Source: JAWKWH01 sp963669455
GTDB taxonomy: Bacteria > Pseudomonadota > Alphaproteobacteria > Rhizobiales > Rhizobiaceae
Reading direction: 5' to 3'
NCBI GenBank assembly: GCA_963669455.1
Contig: OY770026.1
Location: 3,782,001-3,846,000 of the forward strand
DNA: 64,000 nt
Position numbers and translations under genes: made by a program. Position 1 is the stretch's first letter. Every line of letters begins with the position of its first letter. Below, piece by piece: positions 25,392 through 36,159 of this stretch. Under the pieces are notes generated by a model. That model saw only the letters and a list, made by a program, of their open reading frames with translations, searched no databases and was not told the DNA's origin.

Positions 25392-25838
25392 ATGAACTTA
25401 GAATTATCCAACTTCCTGCCCTATCTGCTGAATCAGACGGCGGAATTGGTCAGCCGCGATTTCCAGCCGCACTACAAGGACCGGTACGGGATGCTGCGCA
25501 CGGAATGGCGCGTGCTTTTTCATCTGGGCCGGCAAGGTGAGATGACGGCGAAGCAAATCTGCGAACAGGCGGCAATACACAAAACGAAAATCAGCCGAGC
25601 CGTCCGTGCACTGGAAATGAAACGCTATCTCGAACGTAAAACAATCGAGGCCGACCGCCGGTCGGAAACCTTGAAACTGACAAAAAGTGGACGTGCGGCC
25701 TTCGACGATCTTTCCCGTGCAGCGGTTCAATATGACCAATCGCTCGCAAAAAGCATGAGCGAAACCGATCTTGAGGCGTTAAAGGCGATGCTTTCAAAAC
25801 TCATTTCGGAAAAAACCAGGGCCGGGCCGGCAGTATGA
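25392..25838 (+). CDS. MarR-family regulator, probable repressor of the homogentisate operon
   Basis: A 148-residue winged-helix regulator. Seen: recognition region MTAKQICEQAAIHKTKISRAVRALEMKRYL and wing KTIEADRRSETLKLTKSG. Start ATG 25392 chosen over an upstream in-frame codon because the family N-terminus begins here. Divergent from hmgA with a shared palindrome, matching the usual layout of HmgR-type MarR repressors that respond to homogentisate or a precursor; ligand is inferred. Confidence 0.88.
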   Translation: MNLELSNFLPYLLNQTAELVSRDFQPHYKDRYGMLRTEWRVLFHLGRQGEMTAKQICEQAAIHKTKISRAVRALEMKRYLERKTIEADRRSETLKLTKSGRAAFDDLSRAAVQYDQSLAKSMSETDLEALKAMLSKLISEKTRAGPAV

Positions 25839-25842
25839 CAGA

Positions 25843-26640
25843 TCATTGCGCGCCTTTGACAAATTCCGCGATATCGAACCGGGCAACATCGATAAGCAGT
25901 TCTGAAAAACCCTTCGCTGCGTGATCAAGCAGTTTTTCGCCGGCCTCTGCGGTCGCGGCAGCGGCATTGCCGGTGACACCGTCGGCGTTAAGATCCGCCA
26001 TTTTCCAGCCAAAGGCATGCGGCCCATAGGCACGCAAATGGGTAAACCGCTCCATCCATGATGACTGCCGTGACGGGAAATCCCGAGCCGCCGCCATCAA
26101 CACCAGATCGGGGCGAAGCGCCAGCATGATCGAGGTCTCGATAAAACCGCCATGGATGCCGATAGCCTTTTCCTGATCTGAGACCAGCCCCGGCGGATAT
26201 CCGAAACGGGTCCATGATGTGGCGACCGCCAGCATCGAATGGCGAACCCGCAATTCAGTCGCCACAATCGTCATCAAGGGCGAGTTGCCACCATGGGCGT
26301 TAAGCAGAACGAATTTCGAGATGCCGCGCGCCTTCCAGGTGGCGCCGATGTCAATCCATCGCTCCACCGCCTGGTGATATTCCAGCGATTGCGTGGTTGG
26401 AAAATCCGAATGCTCGACTGAGTATCCGACCGCCTCGACGGGCAGAACATCAAGGGCCAGCCTGTCTTTCAGCCTTGCCGCTGCACGCGATGCAATGGCC
26501 TCGGCGATGATTGAATCCGTTTCAGGGGGAAGATGGGGACCATGCTGCTCGGTCGCTCCCAGAGGCAGCACGGCAATGACATCTCTGCTGGGGTCAGGGT
26601 TCATGCATGTCATCCATACTGCGTCAGGTCGTGAACTCAT
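25843..26640 (-). CDS. Creatininase-family amidohydrolase
   Basis: A 265-residue protein of the creatininase superfamily (metal-dependent cyclic amide hydrolases, including MftE-type peptidases). Seen: VLPLGATEQHGPHLPPETD at residues 23-41 with the Glu, His and Asp metal ligands, LLNAHGGN near 113-120 and a HGGFIETSIML segment with the glutamate ligand. Creatinine itself need not be the substrate. It converges on the MarR gene, with stops five bases apart. Confidence 0.88.
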   Translation of the reverse strand: MSSRPDAVWMTCMNPDPSRDVIAVLPLGATEQHGPHLPPETDSIIAEAIASRAAARLKDRLALDVLPVEAVGYSVEHSDFPTTQSLEYHQAVERWIDIGATWKARGISKFVLLNAHGGNSPLMTIVATELRVRHSMLAVATSWTRFGYPPGLVSDQEKAIGIHGGFIETSIMLALRPDLVLMAAARDFPSRQSSWMERFTHLRAYGPHAFGWKMADLNADGVTGNAAAATAEAGEKLLDHAAKGFSELLIDVARFDIAEFVKGAQ

Positions 26641-26748
26641 AAACAGGAGCCGCCATCAATGGCAAGGTATCCCCGCTTGACCGGTCGCTTTGCAAGCTCG
26701 CATTGGTGTGGTTTTATGTCAGATACAACGTCTACCAAAGGGATCGAT

Positions 26749-27183
26749 ATGGCTGGTAAAAAGAAAAAATCCGGCTCGGTTATCAACCAGCTGGGAACGA
26801 CAGCGCGGCTTGTCCGCACCTCTCTTGCCGAGCGCCTGTTCGAACACAGATTTTATGCCGGTCAGGACCAGATCATGCTTGCGCTGGGACAGGCTGGAAC
26901 CATGACGCCCGGACAATTGGCCAGTCTTATCGGCGTACAACCGCCGACCGTCAGCAAAACCATAAACCGCTTGCAGGAACAGGGCTTTGTCGAGCGCAAC
27001 GCCTCTGGAGCCGATGCCCGGCGGTCTGAGATTTCACTGACAGATGCCGGCGAGAAGGCTCTTGTGGCAATCGAAAAGGCCGTTGGCCGCACAGAAAAAC
27101 AAGCTCTCAGCGGATTGACGAAAAAGGACAAACGGAAGCTGAAAAAGCTTCTCGCCCGGGTGGAAACCAATCTTGATGATTAG
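26749..27183 (+). CDS. MarR-family transcriptional regulator
   Basis: A 144-residue winged-helix protein. Seen: lysine-rich N-terminus (KKKK at about residues 4-7), helix-turn-helix MTPGQLASLIGVQPPTVSKTINRLQEQG, wing NASGADARRSEISLTDAG, and a very basic dimerisation tail (KKDKRKLKKLLARVE). ATG 26749 has AAAGGGA nine bases upstream; an in-frame ATG at 26716 lacks such a site. Divergent from the creatininase-like gene, which is its most likely target. Confidence 0.85.
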   Translation: MAGKKKKSGSVINQLGTTARLVRTSLAERLFEHRFYAGQDQIMLALGQAGTMTPGQLASLIGVQPPTVSKTINRLQEQGFVERNASGADARRSEISLTDAGEKALVAIEKAVGRTEKQALSGLTKKDKRKLKKLLARVETNLDD

Positions 27184-27311
27184 GGGCGTCCTCGATCAAG
27201 CAGAATAATGAACGCGCCAGATTCATGCGTTTTGACTAAGTCAGACCGGATAGCGCCCTAAACGGCAAGCAATCTCTCTTTTCGTTGCCTTGCAACAATG
27301 CGACAAGCACG

Positions 27312-27326
27312 TTTAAACTGTTTAAA
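27312..27326. promoter_or_regulatory. LacI-type operator candidate
   Basis: TTTAAAC-T-GTTTAAA is a perfect 15-bp palindrome 33 bp upstream of the LacI-family start and just before its ribosome-binding site. LacI-family repressors bind 14-20-bp palindromes and often repress themselves. The AT-rich arms and odd centre differ from the common CG-centred type, so this is tentative. Confidence 0.5.
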
Positions 27327-27358
27327 ACGGCATATACCGCGATTTAGGAGACCGGTTC

Positions 27359-28381
27359 CTGGCACAGAAAATAAAGCTCTCGACGATTGCCGAAGCGCTT
27401 GGTGTTTCAACCGCTACCGTTTCACTTGCGCTGCGCGACAGCCCGTTGGTTGCCAGCGACACCCGCGACAGGATCAAGGCACATGCGCGTACGATCGGCT
27501 ATATCTACAATCGCCGCGCAGCCAGCCTGAGAACATCGCGCTCGGGTATTGTCGGTGTTGTGGTGCACGATATCATGAATCCGTTTTATGCGGAGATATT
27601 GCGCTCGATCGAAAGCGAGCTTGACCGGTCGCGGCAGACTTTCATCCTGTCGAACCACTATGATCAGGTAGAAAAACAGCGCATATTCATCGACACGCTT
27701 TTGCAGCTGGGTGCAGATGGTGTGATCATGTCACCGGCGATTGACACACCTTCTGATGATATCCGCATGGCAGAAGACAATGGCCTGCCAGCGGTGCTCA
27801 TCGCCCGGACGGTTCACGATGCGGATGTGCCGGTCTTTCGCGGTGACGACGCCTATGGGATTGGACTTGCCACCGATTACCTGATCGGACTTGGCCATCG
27901 CCGCATAGCCATGATTGGCGGAACCGACGAGACCTCCACAGGGCGCGAGCGCTACCGGGGCTATGTCGTTGCCATGGAACGGGCAGGGTTGAAGGTCCGG
28001 CCGGAGTGGCGGTTGCCAGGCCCGCGCACAAAGCAGGCCGGTTTTGAAATCACCGGGCGGTTTCTGGCCTTGAAGGACAAGCCGACAGCAGCGGTTTGCT
28101 GGAATGATCTGGTGGCCATTGGCTTGATGAACGGTCTTGCCCGGGCGGGGCTTGTTCCGGGCAAAAACATTTCCGTTACCGGCTATGATGATCTGGAAGA
28201 GGCGCAAATCGCGACACCGGCGCTGACAACGGTGTGGAACGGGCAACGCGAAGTCGGGCGGCTGGCCGCGCGAGCTCTGCTGGACCGCCTTGGCGGCGCT
28301 GAGGTCGAAACCAAGCAGAAAATGATCCGCCCGGAACTGAATGTCCGCCAATCGGCCTGCAATCCGGTCGAACGGTCTTAG
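27359..28381 (+). CDS. LacI-family transcriptional regulator (CTG start)
   Basis: 340-residue regulator: N-terminal LacI helix-turn-helix (KLSTIAEALGVSTATVSLAL), hinge (IGYIYNRRAASLRTSRSGIVGVV), then a periplasmic-binding-like effector domain (NPFYAEIL, GLGHRRIAMIGG, VTGYDDLEEAQIATPALTTV). The DNA-binding domain is complete only if translation starts at CTG 27359, which sits eight bases after AGGAG (27346-27350) and reads (start)AQKIKLSTI; the nearest ordinary start (TTG 27446) would delete the helix-turn-helix. Ligand is probably a sugar or sugar-like compound; target unknown. Confidence 0.88.
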   Translation: MAQKIKLSTIAEALGVSTATVSLALRDSPLVASDTRDRIKAHARTIGYIYNRRAASLRTSRSGIVGVVVHDIMNPFYAEILRSIESELDRSRQTFILSNHYDQVEKQRIFIDTLLQLGADGVIMSPAIDTPSDDIRMAEDNGLPAVLIARTVHDADVPVFRGDDAYGIGLATDYLIGLGHRRIAMIGGTDETSTGRERYRGYVVAMERAGLKVRPEWRLPGPRTKQAGFEITGRFLALKDKPTAAVCWNDLVAIGLMNGLARAGLVPGKNISVTGYDDLEEAQIATPALTTVWNGQREVGRLAARALLDRLGGAEVETKQKMIRPELNVRQSACNPVERS

Positions 28382-28437
28382 CCGGCAAACATTTGTAATA
28401 TACCCACCGTAGGCCGATTTGAACGGGCGTATTGCGG

Positions 28438-29220
28438 CTATTCTGCCGCTATTCGAGCCTTGGTATTTGAGCCTGCGTGGTCGCGCACGGCTTTGCCAAA
28501 AGCTTCGAATATGCGCTTTGAGGGCTCGTCGCTCATTGCCCAATATTCCGGATGCCACTGAACGCCCAGCGCAAATGCCTTGGCATTGGCGACCGAAACC
28601 GCTTCGACGATGCCATCCGGTGCAACTGCCTCGACCGAAAGCCCATCACCAAGTTTTCCGATCGCCTGGCGGTGCAGCGAGTTGATCATGTGCTCACCTG
28701 GACCGAGGATACCGGCAAGGCAACTACCTTCATTCACCACTACCTTCTGTTTGATCGCAAAACGCTCGTCTTGACTGCCGCTTTCGATTGCCCGGTGATC
28801 GTCAATGCCGTCCTGCTCCTGTATTTCTGTTGCAAGCGTGCCGCCAACTGCGACATTGAGTTCTTGAATGCCCCGGCAGATACAAAGCAGCGGAATAGCA
28901 CGGGCGATGGCCTGCCTGATCAATGGAATCGATGTGGCATCGCGTCCGGCATCATAGGGACCGTTGGCTTCAATTGCCTCCTCGCCATAAAGCGAGGGAT
29001 GAACATTGGACTTGGAACCGGTCACCATAACCCCATCGACGGCATCAAGTATTCTGCCGATATCGATGTGCTCCGCTCCAAACGAGGTAACCGAGAGCGG
29101 TGTTACCCCGGCGACATCAATGGCCGCCTGCAGATAGGGCTCGGGCACACCGTGCCAGATGTAATTATCAAATTCGCGAACATCGCTTGGAACGGCGACA
29201 AGTGGTTTTATCTTGCTCAT
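28438..29220 (-). CDS. PuuD-like gamma-glutamyl hydrolase (class I amidotransferase family)
   Basis: A 260-residue class I glutamine-amidotransferase-fold hydrolase like gamma-glutamyl-GABA hydrolase PuuD. Seen: nucleophile Cys in LLCICRGIQELNVAVGG, and the His-Glu pair in GVQWHPEYW. VTGSKSNVHPSLYGEE near residue 75 is typical of the PuuD branch. It is convergent with the LacI gene and has no putrescine-pathway genes beside it, so the natural substrate is uncertain. Confidence 0.88.
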   Translation of the reverse strand: MSKIKPLVAVPSDVREFDNYIWHGVPEPYLQAAIDVAGVTPLSVTSFGAEHIDIGRILDAVDGVMVTGSKSNVHPSLYGEEAIEANGPYDAGRDATSIPLIRQAIARAIPLLCICRGIQELNVAVGGTLATEIQEQDGIDDHRAIESGSQDERFAIKQKVVVNEGSCLAGILGPGEHMINSLHRQAIGKLGDGLSVEAVAPDGIVEAVSVANAKAFALGVQWHPEYWAMSDEPSKRIFEAFGKAVRDHAGSNTKARIAAE

Positions 29221-29514
29221 GATGCTTCTTAAGCTTGGGCGCTCTCATTTAACAACGGAAATCAGTTCTATCCCGATCCGGCGCAGGTTCCAATGCCATC
29301 GATGTGCGAGTGGTTCAATCGCCCTCTCCCGCCGTCGGAGCGCTCGTCTCACGACCCTGACGGGACTTTGGAATTTTCGTGATTTTATACAGGCTTACCG
29401 GCGCGCACCCGTGTCGTTCACCGCGAATTTACACTTTGATCGTATAGTCTTATGCCAGTGAGGGGATATCGCTACTTTAACAAGATCCGTCAAAGGATCT
29501 GAAGGAACGGAACC

Positions 29515-29679
29515 ATGAGACTCCTTGAGAAAATCAACGGTTGCACGTTTGCAGTGCGGGATTTGCTCAGGCCGCGCTATCATCCTGAACGCCACTATAT
29601 GCGCGGGCCAGGACCGGCTTGCCGACGTAAGCATCATCAGCCGCAGCATCATCAGCCGCACGATATCACTGTCGCTTAA
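29515..29679 (+). CDS. Possible small His-rich protein
   Basis: In the 623-bp stretch 29221-29843 the only plausible gene is this 54-codon frame: ATG preceded by GAAGGAACGG, sequence MRLLEKINGCTFAVRDLL, then a tail with two tandem copies of a 15-bp unit (29632-29646, 29647-29661) encoding HHQPQ and HHQPH. It resembles a small metal- or regulator-linked peptide, but no homologue is recognised. The rest of the stretch holds a dispersed repeat at 29724. Confidence 0.35.
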   Translation: MRLLEKINGCTFAVRDLLRPRYHPERHYMRGPGPACRRKHHQPQHHQPHDITVA

Positions 29680-29723
29680 GACATCATCCCCAACTATCCC
29701 CTGCCGATAACAACCGCCCCAGG

Positions 29724-29820
29724 CATTTTTCGCCCAAACAGAATCATATGTGCGAAAAATGCTTCAATAGTTCCAAACGGGTACAGGCGTTGTCGCAGTT
29801 CAATGGAACCGCAAAACACC
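29724..29820. repeat. Dispersed ~97-bp palindromic repeat, copy A
   Basis: This sequence recurs, inverted, at 61595-61691 and in shortened form at 59472-59538. Each full copy folds as two adjacent hairpins: CATTTTTCGC with GCGAAAAATG, and GCGGTT with AACCGC flanked by matching GGCGTT/AACGCC. Copy A lies just beyond the cysK stop. Confidence 0.75.
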
Positions 29821-29843
29821 GTTTTTACCGGGCCGAAAAGGTG

Positions 29844-30824
<981 letters not shown>

Positions 30825-31000
30825 CGTCGATATCTCCCGTTTGTTACAGATTGCCAGTCTTACATGGTAGGGTTCTACACGGCCAGTTTCGAGAGCAGGA
30901 CAACCTGAATTTGCCCGATTTGAGTTTCTGGTTTCAAGAAAACCGGAGGCAAGAGGAATTTTTTCCGGCAGTTTTCACAAGCGGTGATCAGACGGCCGCC

Positions 31001-33733
31001 TCATCCATCCCCGGCCAGCCCTTTCAGCCGGTAAAGCGCTTCCAGCGCGTCGCGCGGGGTCATCGAATCCGGGTCGAGAGCGGCGACGGCGTGTTTCAGG
31101 CCATCGTCCCTGCGTGCCGGGGGGGCACGTTTGATCTCGACGTTAAACAGCGGCAAATCATCGATCAGCCGGTTGGTCTTGCCCGACATGTCGCCCTGTT
31201 CGAGCTGGTGCAGCACATCCTTTGCCCGCGCGACGACGGCTTCGGGCAGGCCTGCGAGCTTTGCCACCTGCACACCATAGGACCGGTCGGCAGCCCCTTT
31301 GCCAACCTCGTGCAGGAAAACCACCTCGCCGTCCCATTCCTTGACCCGCATGGTGACATTGGCCAGCCGGGCAAGTTTTTCAGACAGAGCGGTCATTTCG
31401 TGAAAATGGGTCGCAAACAATGCCCGGCAGCGGTTTTTCTCATGCAGATATTCAACCGTGCCCCAAGCAATGGACAACCCGTCAAAGGTTGCCGTGCCGC
31501 GGCCGATCTCGTCGAGGATCACCAGTGAGCGTTCGGTCGCCTGATTCAAAATCGCCGCCGTCTCGACCATCTCGACCATAAATGTGGAGCGTCCGCGCGC
31601 CAGATCGTCCGACGCGCCAACGCGGCTGAACAAGCGGTCGACAACGCCGATACGGGCCGATTTTGCCGGCACATAGGAGCCCATCTGCGCCAGAATCGCG
31701 ATCAGTGCATTTTGCCGCAGAAAGGTCGACTTGCCGCCCATATTGGGGCCTGTCAGCAGCCAGATCGCGCCATTTTTATCCCCATCGAGGGGCGACAAAT
31801 CGCAGTCATTGGCGACGAACGGATCGGCGGCCTCTTTTCTGAGCGCCTGCTCGACGACCACATGCCGGCCGCCTTCGATGTTAAAATCAAGGCTTTGATC
31901 GATCTCCGGCCGGCACCAGTCCTCCGACCGTGCCAGGCTTGCCAGTGCTGCCGACAGGTCGAGCGCGGCAAGCGCCTGCGCACCGGAACGGATTGGGGTG
32001 GCTTGCAAAACCGTTTCCGCGGTCAGCTTGGAAAAAATTTCCAGCTCGATTTCCAGCGCGCGCCCGGCCGCGTTGGCGATCTTGGTTTCAAGCTCCGACA
32101 GTTCCGTTGTCGTGAACCGCATCGCATTGACCATTGTCTGGCGGTGAATAAAACGCGATTTCGCCTCGTCGGACCCGGTCATCACCGCCTGATGGTTGGC
32201 GGTCACCTCGATATAGTATCCCAGCACATTATTGTGCCTGATTTTCAAGGATTTGATGCCGGTTTCCTCGGCCAGGTCGGACTGCATTTTAGCGATAATG
32301 CGGCGCGACTGGTCGCGAAGCGCGCGCATGTCATCGAGTTCTTTATGATAGCCCTCGCGGACAAACCCGCCATCGCGCTTCAATAAAGGCAAATCATCAG
32401 ACAGAGCCCTTGCCAGATGGTCCGACAACTCATCGGGCAGAGCGGCAAGCGCATCGCGGGCCGCACGCAATTCGGCCGGCAGTTCCGCAGTATCCATGAT
32501 ACGGGCAATATCAGTGCCACGGCAAAGCCCCAAAGCGATGGCGCCCAAATCGCGGGGACCGCCGCGCCCCAGCGCCAGACGCGACAAAGCCCGCGGCATG
32601 TCGGGCAAACGCTTTAACTGTTGGTGAAAATCGTCGGCAATGGCTGGCTCAGAATACATAAACGCAATCGAATCATGGCGGGCGCGAATGTCTTCGGGCA
32701 CCGTCAGCGGCGCCATCAGCCGTTCTGCAAGCAGGCGCCCGCCGCCGCCGGTGACGGTGCGGTCGATCGCCTTTAAAAGACTGCCGTCGCGCTTTCCAGA
32801 CAGTGTGCGCACCAGTTCCAGATTGGCCCGTGTTGCCGGATCGATGAACAGCGCAGTCGCGCCATCTTCGCGCACCGGCCGTTCCAGTTCAGGCCGTTCG
32901 GCCTTCTGTGTCTTTTCCACATAGGCGATCACGCCGGAAATGGCGGAAAGCTCGGCGCGCGAAAAACTGCCAAATCCGTCCAATGCCGACACATTGAAAT
33001 GTCCGGCAATACGGTGTTCCGCGGTTGCCGAATCAAACAGGCTCGCCGGCTGCGGCACGACGGTCCGCCCCATCAGGTCGAAAACCGGCCTGAGCGCCTC
33101 GTCGGCAAATAGCGGTTCGGGCAGGATCAGCTCGCTCGGCTCGACCCGCGCAATATCGGCGGCCAGACGATCAGGCCCGGTCGAAGCAAGCCGGAACGCA
33201 CCGGTGGAGATATCGATCCAGGCGAGCGCCATCGAGCGCTCCTGGTCACCCTTTACCCGGCCGAGCGCCATCAGGAAGTTGGATTGTGACGGCGCCAGCA
33301 GCTTGTCCTCGGTGATGGTGCCTGGTGTGACCAGTCGCACCACGTCGCGGCGCACCACCGCTTTGGAGCCGCGTTTCTTGGCTTCGGCCGGATCCTCGAT
33401 CTGTTCGCAGACGGCGACACGATGGCCGAGTGCGATCAGCTTTTGCAGATAATCGTCTGCGGCATGTATCGGCACACCGCACATGGGGATATCATGATCA
33501 AGGTGCTTGCCGCGTTTTGTCAGCGTGATGCCAAGCGCCCGCGAAGCGGTTTCCGCATCGTCAAAAAACAGTTCATAAAAATCGCCCATGCGGTAAAACA
33601 GCAGACAGTCGGGATTGGCGATCTTGATCTCGATATATTGCTCCATCATCGGCGTTGCAGAGGCCAGGCTTTCCGGTGTGGCAAGGCTGGCGGCCGACAG
33701 ACGCTCGTGCGAAATGGGCGTTTCGTCGTTCAT
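31001..33733 (-). CDS. mutS: DNA mismatch repair protein MutS
   Basis: Recognises mismatches and starts repair with MutL. Seen: the mismatch-recognition domain with FYRMGDFYELFFDDA near residue 45 (the Phe-x-Glu pair), a connector and lever region, then the ATPase with Walker A GPNMGGKST, Walker B VILDEIGRGTATFDG and FATHFHEMT. 910 residues, normal for alphaproteobacteria. Divergent from maeB; downstream is cysK. Confidence 0.98.
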   Translation of the reverse strand: MNDETPISHERLSAASLATPESLASATPMMEQYIEIKIANPDCLLFYRMGDFYELFFDDAETASRALGITLTKRGKHLDHDIPMCGVPIHAADDYLQKLIALGHRVAVCEQIEDPAEAKKRGSKAVVRRDVVRLVTPGTITEDKLLAPSQSNFLMALGRVKGDQERSMALAWIDISTGAFRLASTGPDRLAADIARVEPSELILPEPLFADEALRPVFDLMGRTVVPQPASLFDSATAEHRIAGHFNVSALDGFGSFSRAELSAISGVIAYVEKTQKAERPELERPVREDGATALFIDPATRANLELVRTLSGKRDGSLLKAIDRTVTGGGGRLLAERLMAPLTVPEDIRARHDSIAFMYSEPAIADDFHQQLKRLPDMPRALSRLALGRGGPRDLGAIALGLCRGTDIARIMDTAELPAELRAARDALAALPDELSDHLARALSDDLPLLKRDGGFVREGYHKELDDMRALRDQSRRIIAKMQSDLAEETGIKSLKIRHNNVLGYYIEVTANHQAVMTGSDEAKSRFIHRQTMVNAMRFTTTELSELETKIANAAGRALEIELEIFSKLTAETVLQATPIRSGAQALAALDLSAALASLARSEDWCRPEIDQSLDFNIEGGRHVVVEQALRKEAADPFVANDCDLSPLDGDKNGAIWLLTGPNMGGKSTFLRQNALIAILAQMGSYVPAKSARIGVVDRLFSRVGASDDLARGRSTFMVEMVETAAILNQATERSLVILDEIGRGTATFDGLSIAWGTVEYLHEKNRCRALFATHFHEMTALSEKLARLANVTMRVKEWDGEVVFLHEVGKGAADRSYGVQVAKLAGLPEAVVARAKDVLHQLEQGDMSGKTNRLIDDLPLFNVEIKRAPPARRDDGLKHAVAALDPDSMTPRDALEALYRLKGLAGDG

Positions 33734-33873
33734 AGATGCACCATCCAGGAAATTGTTTTTTTGAAGATCATGGTGAGGAACTATCGATTGGCTCTTTTAC
33801 TGCGCCAAGTGTAGCCTTACAAACCATGGTTCACAAATTTGCTGTTCGTATTTTGGAGGAATTTGAGTAAGCA

Positions 33874-36159
33874 ATGCCGGCAACAGACAAATCGGACCGT
33901 GGCGGTCCCTCAGTCAGCGATTCCGAAGCGCTGGAATTTCATTCTTCCGGCCGCCCGGGCAAGCTGGAAATCAGCCCCACCAAGCCAATGGCCACCCAGC
34001 GGGACCTTTCGCTCGCCTATTCGCCGGGGGTTGCCGTGCCGGTCAACGCGATTGCCGAAGATGCTTCGCGCGCCTACGACTATACCACCAAGGGCAATAT
34101 GGTTGCCGTGATTTCCAATGGTTCAGCCATTCTCGGCCTTGGCAATCTCGGTGCGCTTGCCTCCAAACCGGTGATGGAGGGCAAGGCGGTCCTGTTTAAG
34201 CGCTTTGCCGACGTTGATTCCATCGATCTGGAGGTTGACACCGGCGATATCGACGAATTCATCAATTGTGTGCGCTATCTCGGGCCCTCCTTTGGCGGTA
34301 TCAATCTGGAGGACATCAAGGCGCCCGACTGTTTCATCATCGAGCAGCGGCTGCGCGATCTGATGGATATTCCGGTGTTTCACGATGACCAGCACGGAAC
34401 GGCTATCATCGCCGCGGCCGGTCTGATCAATGCGCTGCATCTGACGGGCCGCGAAATGAAGGATGCCAAAATCGTCTGCAACGGAGCCGGTGCTGCAGCA
34501 ATTGCCTGTATCGAACTGGTCAAGGCGATGGGTGTCTCGCCGCAAAACGTCACTCTGTGTGATACCAAGGGCGTAATTTATCAGGACCGCAAGGAGGGTA
34601 TGAACCAGTGGAAGTCGGCCCATGCGGTCAAGACCGACAAACGCACGCTGGCTGATGCGGTTGATGGCGCGGATGTCTTTTTCGGCCTTTCGGTCAAGGG
34701 CGCATTGACCCACCAGATGGTCAAATCCATGGCGCCCAATCCAATCATTTTCGCCATGGCCAATCCCGACCCGGAAATCACGCCGGAAGAGGTTGCCGGG
34801 GTCCGCGACGACGCCATCATGGCGACAGGCCGTTCGGACTATCCCAATCAGGTCAACAATGTTCTTGGCTTTCCCTATATATTCCGCGGTGCGCTCGATG
34901 TCCGGGCATCGACGATAAACAACGAGATGAAGGTCGCCGCAGCAGCAGCACTGGCTGAACTCGCCCGCGCCGATGTACCCGATGATGTGGCCGCCGCCTA
35001 TCGCGGGAACAGGCCGAAATTCGGCCCGGGCTATATCATTCCGGTGCCGTTCGATCCGCGCCTGATTTCGGCGATCCCCGTTGCCGTCGCCAAGGCGGCA
35101 ATGGATTCAGGCGTCGCCCGCAAACCGATCTTAAACCTGGAAGCCTACGCGCAGGAACTGGCCGGACGCCGCGACCCGATCGCATCCACCTTGCAGCGCA
35201 TCTATGATCGTGTGCGCCGCCAGCCCAAGCGCATCGTGTTTGCCGAGGGCGAGGAAGAGCAGGTCATGCGTGCCGCCGTTTCCTATGTGAACCAGAAGCT
35301 CGGCACCGCCATTCTGCTCGGCCGCGAGGAGGAAATGAAGGAGACGGCCCGCGCGGCCGGTGTCGATATTGACCGGCCAGGAATCGAGCTCATCAATGCC
35401 CGCCTGTCGCGCCGCAATCAGGCCTATGCCGATTTTCTCTATGAGCGGCTGCAGCGAAAGGGTCATTTGCTGCGCGACTGTCAGCGCCTGATCAACAATG
35501 ACCGCAATCACTTTGCCTCCTGCATGGTCGCACTTGGTGATGCCGACGGTGTTGTCACCGGTGTCACCCGGAACTATTCAACCGTGCTGGACGATGTGTG
35601 CAGGGTGATCGATGCCAAGCCCGGTCACCGGGTCATCGGCGTGTCGCTGGCGCTTTGCCGTGGCCGCACCGTGCTGGTTGCCGATACCGCCGTGCACGAC
35701 ATGCCCAATGCAGAGGAGCTTGCCGATATTGCCGAGGAGGCTGCCGGCATGGCGCGGCGCATGGGCTACGAGCCGCGCGTGGCGATGCTCGCCTACTCCA
35801 CATTCGGCCATCCGCCCGGCGAACGTTCCGAGCGGGTGCAGGAGGCTGTCAAGATTCTCAACAAGCGCCGTGTTGACTTCGAGTTTGACGGTGAGATGGC
35901 CGCTGATGTGGCGCTCAACCCTGCACTGATGGAGCGTTATCCGTTTATCGGCCTGTCGGGTCCTGCCAATGTGCTGGTCATGCCGGCGTTTCATTCCGCT
36001 TCGATTTCAACAAAGATGCTGCAGGAACTGGGCGGCTCCACTGTCATCGGCCCGTTGTTGGTCGGTTTGAACAAATCGGTTCAGATCGTCCCGCTCAATG
36101 CCAAGGACAGCGACATCGTCAATATGGCAGCCATCGCGGCCTATAATGCGGGGACCTGA
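33874..36159 (+). CDS. maeB: NADP-dependent malic enzyme with phosphotransacetylase domain
   Basis: Oxidative decarboxylation of malate to pyruvate, supplying NADPH and pyruvate. Seen: malic domain residues about 20-420 with KGNMVAVISNGSAILGLGN, catalytic-metal FHDDQHGTAI and NAD-binding VCNGAGAAAIACIEL; then a phosphotransacetylase-like domain (PKRIVFAEGEEEQVMRA to GPLLVGLNKSVQIVPL), usually inactive and allosteric (acetyl-CoA) in this class. 761 residues, usual length. ATG 33874; divergent from mutS. Confidence 0.96.
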   Translation: MPATDKSDRGGPSVSDSEALEFHSSGRPGKLEISPTKPMATQRDLSLAYSPGVAVPVNAIAEDASRAYDYTTKGNMVAVISNGSAILGLGNLGALASKPVMEGKAVLFKRFADVDSIDLEVDTGDIDEFINCVRYLGPSFGGINLEDIKAPDCFIIEQRLRDLMDIPVFHDDQHGTAIIAAAGLINALHLTGREMKDAKIVCNGAGAAAIACIELVKAMGVSPQNVTLCDTKGVIYQDRKEGMNQWKSAHAVKTDKRTLADAVDGADVFFGLSVKGALTHQMVKSMAPNPIIFAMANPDPEITPEEVAGVRDDAIMATGRSDYPNQVNNVLGFPYIFRGALDVRASTINNEMKVAAAAALAELARADVPDDVAAAYRGNRPKFGPGYIIPVPFDPRLISAIPVAVAKAAMDSGVARKPILNLEAYAQELAGRRDPIASTLQRIYDRVRRQPKRIVFAEGEEEQVMRAAVSYVNQKLGTAILLGREEEMKETARAAGVDIDRPGIELINARLSRRNQAYADFLYERLQRKGHLLRDCQRLINNDRNHFASCMVALGDADGVVTGVTRNYSTVLDDVCRVIDAKPGHRVIGVSLALCRGRTVLVADTAVHDMPNAEELADIAEEAAGMARRMGYEPRVAMLAYSTFGHPPGERSERVQEAVKILNKRRVDFEFDGEMAADVALNPALMERYPFIGLSGPANVLVMPAFHSASISTKMLQELGGSTVIGPLLVGLNKSVQIVPLNAKDSDIVNMAAIAAYNAGT

